In this document: in pieces, positions 57,598 through 64,000 of the stretch
Layout of the letters: each line of letters starts with the position of its first letter
How positions within the stretch are numbered: position 1 is the first letter of the stretch
NCBI GenBank assembly: GCA_907165275.2
Contig: OU015679.1
Location: 372,001 to 436,000, forward strand
Length of the DNA stretch: 64,000 nt
From: Zygaena filipendulae
Lineage: Eukaryota; Arthropoda; Insecta; Lepidoptera; Zygaenidae
Direction of reading: 5' to 3'
Notes under the pieces: generated by a model
The model's database searches: none
What the model saw: the letters and a program-made list of their open reading frames with translations, nothing else
What the model was told of the DNA's origin: nothing
Position numbers and translations under genes: made by a program

Positions 57598-57630
57598 CAA
57601 TTTCAGCATTTTACATCAAAACATAGCAGG
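57598..57630 (+). pseudogene. Start of LINE ORF2 endonuclease, cut by Gypsy-D
   Basis: FSILHQNIAG at 57,598-57,630 matches the first strand of LINE endonucleases (x-I-L-x-x-N-I-x-G). It stops where the Gypsy-D LTR begins. This small piece is what ties the PHD/esterase protein to a LINE. Confidence 0.5.
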
Positions 57631-60003
57631 TGTAACTTTCACCCTCCTTCATCAATTTATGAACAACATCAAAGATGTTGAACATTTTAATTTGGCCAAT
57701 TTCGTCTAATAGTTAGACCCAGTTTTACGTTGTGTTTTAAATGACTCCAGTTCTTTTAGGTTGAGATTCGATTCCGTCATCATCCTATCCGCATTATTAT
57801 AATGGGTCGAGGTTGGACTTAGGTATTAATTGAATAAAACAACCATCAATTAATTTGACATTTTAATATTTGTGCATAATATTTCTGTAAGAAATATTTA
57901 TATTTAATACACCCAACTGCGTTTGAGTTGGGTGACATTCGTTCTTTATATGAACTCGCTCTACACGAACGGTTCTATTTTTAAGTGCGAGACTACACTG
58001 TACATTTATTTAACGTCTGTGCGTTAATAGTGTTGTTAGCCCGGAAGCAGAGAGGCTCCAAAGACGGTATCCATATTACAGTGGTACACATAATCACTAA
58101 CTTACGTCTATCGACGCTAGTAGTGTTCGGATACTAAGATAGGAATATGATGCTCATAGAACACCTCCCATACGATGTTTAATTATAATCAACTTGATAT
58201 TCCAATAGGAATATTTACATTGGCTCTCACTACATAACAAGTTTATTATATAGCGAGAGGTGGAATAGCCCCGTCCTGCGCTACCCACGGTGATGGTCAT
58301 CCACCTGCTCATAAGCAGTTACCACCCCCCCCCCCCCCACCTGTGTTGCACAAGGTAGAGAGTTCTCCAAATATGCATAACCGACATCCGTTAGAGGATG
58401 AATCAGCTATATGAGACTGTACGTCCCGTATCAGCAGCAATCGTTGGAGGTCATAATTCGGCGGTGCCGAGACCCCTGGGTACGTGTCAGCCCGAAGACC
58501 GACGCCGTAATGCGGATAGTACCGCGACCTCAACACCATCCCAATAATTCAAATATAAGTATATGAGACCAGTCTCGCCGGACATCATAACTTCAGTCGG
58601 TCATTTTGTGTTATAGTAGCTACACGTAGCTAAGGCCGAAGCCCAATTGATTGGATCACAACTCGACCTCGTACAACTCAGCACTCGTTTATTTTGATAA
58701 ACAAGTCGTGTTGAAAAACACAACTGTTTACCGAGATCAAGCGTTAACGACTAGGTCGTCCACAGCCGATCCCATAGTCTCTGCACAACGTAACAAAGTC
58801 ACAAAGCGCATTGACTATAATTATTATGTTTGTAATAAAAAGAAAGTAATGTTATCTTGAAAGAAGAGCGTTCAACACTCCCTTGGTGTAGGAAGCGATC
58901 CCGCGTCTCCAGTCAGCCGCATAGTCTATGATAGTTTTTGAATAACACGGAAGGCGTAGTTATTCAATAGACAAGATACAATACGTGCACAACGAAACCC
59001 GTCACGGCGAAGACAACTCAAGGCGCGGATTTTTACCTCTCTACGTTATCTTACGCTCGCGACGCGCGACGTCTAACCGCTCAGGATTAGAGTTCATCGT
59101 CGTTGTAAATTCCAATAAATTGAAAATACACGTTTGCATCGAGCCGATAAGATGTGATGAATTATAATTTAATTACAATAAAATTACAATCCATACACAC
59201 CGAAAACCTTCCTCATAATAATATTTGTCTTCGCACAAGATATCCTAACGGACGTCGAGCGCGTTGACAAGGCTTTCGTACAGAGCGACAAAGTCACTAA
59301 GTGCGTAAGCTCGTTCGAACTCCCAACTTCATCATCTTTATTGTGAAAGTGGTCGTCGCATTCTCATCTAAGACCTTCACGTGAGACTCCAATATAATTA
59401 TTCAGATTTGTATAATAATACAATATCTGTATACGAGCTACCACCAAACTCGTTTGTCAACACTCTATGTTAACTTAATATTTAGATAAGCATAATAATG
59501 CAAATCTATATTCGAGCCACCACCAAACTCGTTTAACAACATTTAATGTTGTATACGCGACGCGCTGTACGCGCGACGCGTAGCCTCTCGACTCGCTCGT
59601 CCGCCCGCCGCGCCGATGCCACTTCACTACTCAGCCGCCCGCGTGGATACTGGCGGTGCGTTCACGCCTGAGGTATGCGGGGGGTTGGGGGGTACAAGTC
59701 GATATCACCGTTACATCTGAAACCAAGCACACGGTTAATATACCTTATTATAAACATTTTATTTCATATGAATAATTACTTTATTCATTTTAGTTTATGA
59801 ATTATACATCAATAATCATACAAAATTTAGATTGTGAGTTTATCAACTCGCAATACCTTAAATACATTTCAACTTAAGTTTTATAGTGTATTATATCATA
59901 ATACATTATACATATAGTGTATTATGTTATAATACATTATACATATATCTTTAAAATGCTTTTTCGAATATAAATAAATTTTTAAGCCTCATAGGGCGTC
60001 ACA
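57631..60003 (-). repeat. Gypsy-D 3' LTR (2,373 bp)
   Basis: On the minus strand TGTGACGCCC ... AAAGTTACA, the reverse of the solo LTR at 37.2 kb. It follows pol and a G-rich tract on the same strand, which identifies it as the 3' LTR. It has a 14-base C run at 58,325-58,338 where the solo LTR has 24 G. Unusually long for Ty3/gypsy. The flanking cagg (57,627-57,630) would be half of a target duplication. Confidence 0.85.
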
Positions 60004-60020
60004 ATCCCCCCCCAAAGTTT
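60004..60020 (-). promoter_or_regulatory. Gypsy-D polypurine tract
   Basis: On the minus strand AAAACTTTGGGGGGGGGAT-type sequence lies directly before the 3' LTR, the position of the plus-strand primer. 60,021-60,639 is AT-rich 3' untranslated sequence with no gene. Confidence 0.6.
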
Positions 60021-60639
60021 TATGAAACACTGAGTAATAAAACTTTCTAAGTTATTTTCGCCTCTTTAATTATACCATAAACTTATTATTTTTTTTTTGG
60101 GAAGCAGCCGCCCCAACACCCCTCCAACCACATTCAATCGTTCACCAATAAAGTGATGTGGAATGGCGATGTGTTTGTTATGGTATTAATTAGTTTTGCT
60201 AGATCTCATATAGTTATGCTTTATCGCATAATAGGCGATTAAAGTATGTTTGTTATATCAAGACATCTTTTGGTTTTTGAACCAATATATATTGTTTAAC
60301 TGATTGAATGTGATTGAGCCACTTCTCCCTGACCCAATTTTTTCTATGTCTTTATTCACTTAAAATAATTATCACAATTATTTATGTACATTCGAATCAA
60401 CAATATTTACAACCTTAAGATACAATCTTAATGATTAGCTCCTTCTTACAATATTATTAACAATCATATCAGGGTACAATCTTAATAATATCTATTACAT
60501 CGAACCAACAACATCAACAATCATAAGATACAATCTTAATGATTATTATTTCGAATCAACAACATTATTTACATATTAACAACCATCTTAAACATTAAAA
60601 ATGTTTACATTATTATCGGACCTTCGGGGTAGTCCTTTA

Positions 60640-61372
60640 TTATTTGTAATATTTGTACAAGTGAATAGCATTATAATTGCCTTTAAGGTTATCAGTGTTC
60701 ACGTCTTGTAGAGTATAAACATTATTGAAAGGCACGGCGGCCACTCTGTATGGACCTTCATACAAAAATTCAAACTTTTTTGTCTCTTTACGCCCTTTAA
60801 CGGACCTGTTATCTCTACGTATTTTTACTAAGTCACCAATTTGAAATACAATCAATTTATGACTCTTGTCATATTTTGTGCGTCGTACATTACTAGCACT
60901 TTTTAAATTCTCTCGAACTTGAGTTCTGATATCGTGTAAATTTAAGGGTTTTCTGTTGATCATGAGCTTCTCATCAAATGATAATTTATTTGGTTCACCG
61001 TACATAACTTCACACGGAGTGAAGCCTATACTGTCATGAAAACTATTGTTATATAACTCTTCTAAAGTCGGTAGTATATTAGGCCAAGACTTATGATTCG
61101 AACCACAATAGGTTCTAAACAATCTTCCCAACTCTCTGTTTACTCTTTCAACTGTATTCGGTCTAGGATTCCTTACAGTGGTATATATAGCTTTGATGCC
61201 CAACTCTTTCACGCCATCTCTCCACACATTACTTATAAATTGCTTTCCATTGTCAGTCATTATAGTTTTCGGTTTTATAATCTGTGAATAGTGTTTTAGT
61301 TTAGATAAAACACTTCTGCCGGTGGCATCTTTCATCGGGTATAACTTTATAAATTTATTGTGTCCTGAAAGA
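60640..61372 (-). pseudogene. Gypsy-D integrase, distal part
   Basis: Open from 61,335, with in-frame sequence up to about 61,370 (NKFIKLYP). Second catalytic Asp in TIMTDNGKQF, Glu in PNTVERVNRELG. The C-terminal domain includes FQIGDLVKIRRDNRS and EFLYEGPYRVAAV, ending HLYKYYK. A one-base indel near 61,365 separates it from the preceding frame. Confidence 0.87.
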
Positions 61373-63270
61373 CTATAATGAATTTCAGCCCGAGGGTTCC
61401 TGCTAGTAGCGGTCCGTATATATCTGCCATTACAATGTCTCCAATGTCTTTAGACAATATCGACTGACAGGGTCCAACATATTTAATATTCTCGCTCTTT
61501 GACATTTGGCATACATGACATGTTTTAACCCTCTTTCTCACATCTCTAGTAAGCGCATGCCAATAAAATCTATCTTTAATATATTTTACAACTTTATAAG
61601 CACCTTGATGCCCCATTTCAAGGTGTACTTGATCGATTATATCGTTAATTAAGATTTTTGGAAGATATATGACTTCCTTGCTCGTCTCAATTGAACTATA
61701 ATACAAAATGTTGTTTCGTAATTTACATCGAAATATAATTCTATCTGATCTACTTTGTGCCACACTCACGCTTCCCAGACGTTCTTTAATTGCGCTGATA
61801 TCAGCGTCTAATGATTGTAGTTCAGATAATCGGTTCAATTTTTCTTTGAGCTCAACATTTTCAGTAGTTTCTGTATATAATATCTCGAAGCATATACCCC
61901 TATCTTCCTGTATATGCTTGCCCTCAGGCAAATATCTCGATAATATATCAGCAACTAAATTTTGTTTTCCTGTTATGTGTTCTACTTTATAATTAAACTG
62001 TTCCAAATAAAGTATCCAACGCGTTACTCTACTGTTATAAAGCTTCCAATTCTTCACGAATATCAAAGCTTTATGATCAGTTTTAATCGTCAACTGTGCA
62101 CCTCTTTCAAACTTTTTTATACAACTTATTATTGCATAAAATTCTTGTTCAGTTACTGTCCAGTTTAATTCTGGTCCTTTTAATGTCTTACTGTGGTATC
62201 CTAAAATTTTCATTTCGTTATTATCGTCCAATTGATAGAGCACACCAGCCAATCCAATGCCCGAACAATCAGTTTGTAAGTAATACGGTTTATTAAAATC
62301 CGGATGGTGTAACATCACGGTTTTTATAAATCTTTCTTTTAATCGATCAAATGCACCTTGTTCCTCAGAACCCCAATTCCATGATTGATCTTTCTTTATT
62401 AGTTTACATAATGGTACGATCAAATTGCTATAATCATGTATAAATCTTCGATAAAAATTACAGAGTCCCAAAAACGCTCTTAATTGCTTTACTTTCTTAG
62501 GTTTTGGAAAATCTCTTATACTCTTTAACTTGTCTGGATCTGTTTGTATCCCTTCAGTGGATATTATGAAACCCAACATCTTAATCTCTTTACATATAAA
62601 CTCACATTTTTGCAAGTCACAGGTCATACCCGCTTCATACAGTTTGCCAAGGACCGTCTGTATATGTTCGAAGTGTAAATCCAACGTTCCAGTTGTGATA
62701 ATTGCCAAGTCATCTAAGTAATTCACACAAAACTCTCTTACTTCCGGACCCAATATCTTGTCCATTGCACGACTGAAACTTCCCACTGAAGTCTTCAATC
62801 CTTGTGGTAGTACATTGTAAACATACGACTTTCCATTGAAGGTGAACCCTGTGTACTTTCTACTTTCTTTACAAATCGGTATTTGAAAGTATGCATTATT
62901 TAAGTCGATAGTGGTTATATATTTCGCACCATGAAATGAATTCAAAACGTCCAATTGCATTGGAGGTTTTTCAGTTTCGCCAATCATCTTTTTATTTATG
63001 CCTCTAGCATTTAATAAGACTCTTATAGAGCCGTCTTTCTTCAATGTGAAAGTTAACGGACTACTGTACGGTGTTGACATTCTCGTTATAATACCATTAC
63101 TCTCCATCTCATCCAACTTCGATTGAAGTTTCGCCCTGTAGGCGTATGGTATAGGGTAAGATCTGTTTACAATAGGAAGCTCATCGATCATCTCGATCTT
63201 ATGTTCATAGCAATTCGCTCGTCCTAGTTGTTCGGAGAACATAGAAGCATAAGATTTTAGAACAACTTTA
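61347..63270 (-). pseudogene. Gypsy-D reverse transcriptase, RNase H, integrase start
   Basis: 631 codons. RT: KLDEMESNGIITRM, KKDGSIRVLLNARGIN, ITTIDLNNAYFQI, LPQGLKTSVGSFSR, catalytic YLDD (VNYLDDLAII), LGFIISTEGI. RNase H: LQTDCSGIGLAGVLY, VTEQEFYAIISCI, IKTDHKALIF, NLVADILSRY. Integrase: HLEMGHQGAYKVVKYIK, CHVCQMSK and the first Asp in VMADIYGPLL. It ends in a shifted tail (TINL). A one-base indel near 63,268 separates it from the protease frame. Confidence 0.9.
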
Positions 63271-63997
63271 AAGTCTCTCTATTTTTAGTGTTTAAGTCAC
63301 AACCAAAACTTGAGAAATCAATTTTGCATATTGCTACAATATTCCTCTTGACGAACTCTATAAAATATTCTTTTGCATCTTTAGTTATATACATTCCAGT
63401 CTTATCAGTACTTAAATCTATGATGGCCCTATTCATCCTTAGCCAATCAAAACCAATAATACAAGATCTTACTAATTTAGGCACAATTAAGAAACTTGTT
63501 TCAATAATTAAATCGTTAAATCTCACAGGCAACAATACTATCTGTTGTATTTTAGAGCTCTTTTGTCCCAGGACACCTCTTATTTGAATCGCTTTTACAG
63601 GCATAGTAGCTAAATTCTGATTTTTCTTTGCAATTTCGATCCAGAGCTCTTCTGATATACAAGTAATATCGCTCCCTGTGTCCAGGAGAGCCTCTATCTC
63701 AAAATTGAATATATTTATTACAACTTCACTTTTAAAATTTTCTAGTACTTCAATTTCTCTCTGAGATTCATTTAAAACAGACTTAACATTAAGTTCTGAG
63801 ATAATGACTCCCGGTTGTAACATGTCTTGTCTATTTTGTAAGTGTTTTACAAAGTTGTACTTCATATTATTAAACCCATAGCTTAACCCCTCTTTGTGAG
63901 TTTGACCATTTAGTTTGATAGGTTTGTAGAGTCCTTGAGAATTTTTTCCTAACTTCTCGCCTGGGCGCCACCCCATGCTCTTCATAATGTCGAACCC
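63257..63997 (-). CDS. Gypsy-D G-patch plus aspartic protease
   Basis: Open from the window edge region to 63,257. Read from 63,997 it starts GFDIMKSMGWRPGEKLGKNS, then QGLYKPI, a good G-patch (spaced Gly residues, GW-x-PG-x-x-LGK, QGL). About 100 residues later is the retropepsin active site, ALLDTGSDITCIS (Asp 102 counting from the Met at 63,985), then IIGFDWLRMNRAIIDL near the end. It lies just upstream of RT on the same strand. No gag is seen inside the window, and the domain may extend beyond it. G-patches bind nucleic acid and activate DEAH helicases; in betaretroviruses one follows the protease. Confidence 0.75.
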   Translation of the reverse strand, partial: GFDIMKSMGWRPGEKLGKNSQGLYKPIKLNGQTHKEGLSYGFNNMKYNFVKHLQNRQDMLQPGVIISELNVKSVLNESQREIEVLENFKSEVVINIFNFEIEALLDTGSDITCISEELWIEIAKKNQNLATMPVKAIQIRGVLGQKSSKIQQIVLLPVRFNDLIIETSFLIVPKLVRSCIIGFDWLRMNRAIIDLSTDKTGMYITKDAKEYFIEFVKRNIVAICKIDFSSFGCDLNTKNRETLKLF

Positions 63998-64000
63998 ACG

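Noticed and set aside
58985..59167. 60-codon ORF identical in both Gypsy-D LTR copies
   Set aside because: Conservation is explained by LTR homology. There is no domain and codon use is not distinctive.

Overview
This 64 kb window looks like insect heterochromatin-style DNA, most likely from a moth or butterfly. Dispersed motifs I recognise from lepidopteran genomes recur (a ccggccaagtgcgagt block at 12.0, 18.9 and 19.1 kb; a tttgaagtcggttaa motif at 10.5 kb; ttaggtacagaaccctaa at 12.6 kb). Introns have GT/AG borders, base composition is AT-rich, and almost everything is mobile DNA. I find no bacterial features, no CRISPR array, no rRNA or tRNA gene, and no convincing single-copy host gene. 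The closest to a host gene is a two-exon DUF7869-like gene at the left edge, itself probably a multicopy transposon-type gene.

Layout. 1-3.1 kb: the two-exon DUF7869-like gene (minus), with an inverted-repeat insert in its intron. 3.9-9.6 kb: a fragment of a LINE ORF1 with an esterase fold, then a decayed Ty3/gypsy element (here 'Gypsy-A', minus) with a 146 bp LTR and an extra small membrane-protein ORF. 9.6-23 kb: a repeat field holding an intact Tc1/mariner transposase (12.7-13.8 kb), an 862 bp TTA-flanked MITE, a complete non-autonomous LTR element (TRIM-1) with 485 bp LTRs, a decayed mariner copy, and a 3 kb inverted pair of dimeric repeats. 23.1-26.1 kb: a broken CR1/Jockey-type LINE (minus). 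26.4-29.4 kb: a broken R1-clade LINE (minus). 29.4-31.7 kb: a tandem, GCCAT-rich satellite-like array.

31.7-54.6 kb is a nest of insertions that can be ordered from target-site duplications. TRIM-2 (31.7-34.8 kb) lies at the end of 'Gypsy-C' pol. Gypsy-C pol is split by 'Gypsy-B' (36,477-53,564; 112 bp LTRs, duplication GTAAT). Gypsy-B is itself split by a 2.4 kb solo LTR (CTAT duplication), a block of RTE-type LINE sequence plus a second mariner, a piggyBac relic (TTAA) and a truncated plus-strand Gypsy-A copy that carries an open 726-codon gag/RNase H/integrase fusion. 54.6-57.6 kb: a LINE tail, a foldback MITE, and a plus-strand LINE ORF1 (PHD finger, coiled coil, esterase-like domain) cut by another MITE. 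57.6-64 kb: 'Gypsy-D' (minus), whose 2.4 kb 3' LTR cuts that LINE just inside its ORF2, and whose protease reading frame starts with a G-patch domain.

Working together: LTR pairs, primer-binding sites, gag/protease/RT/RNase H/integrase order and target-site duplications are mutually consistent, so the element boundaries are firmer than usual for sequence read by eye. Nearly every long reading frame carries one-base indels, many in homopolymers. The intact exceptions are the mariner at 12.7 kb and the plus-strand Gypsy-A fusion ORF.
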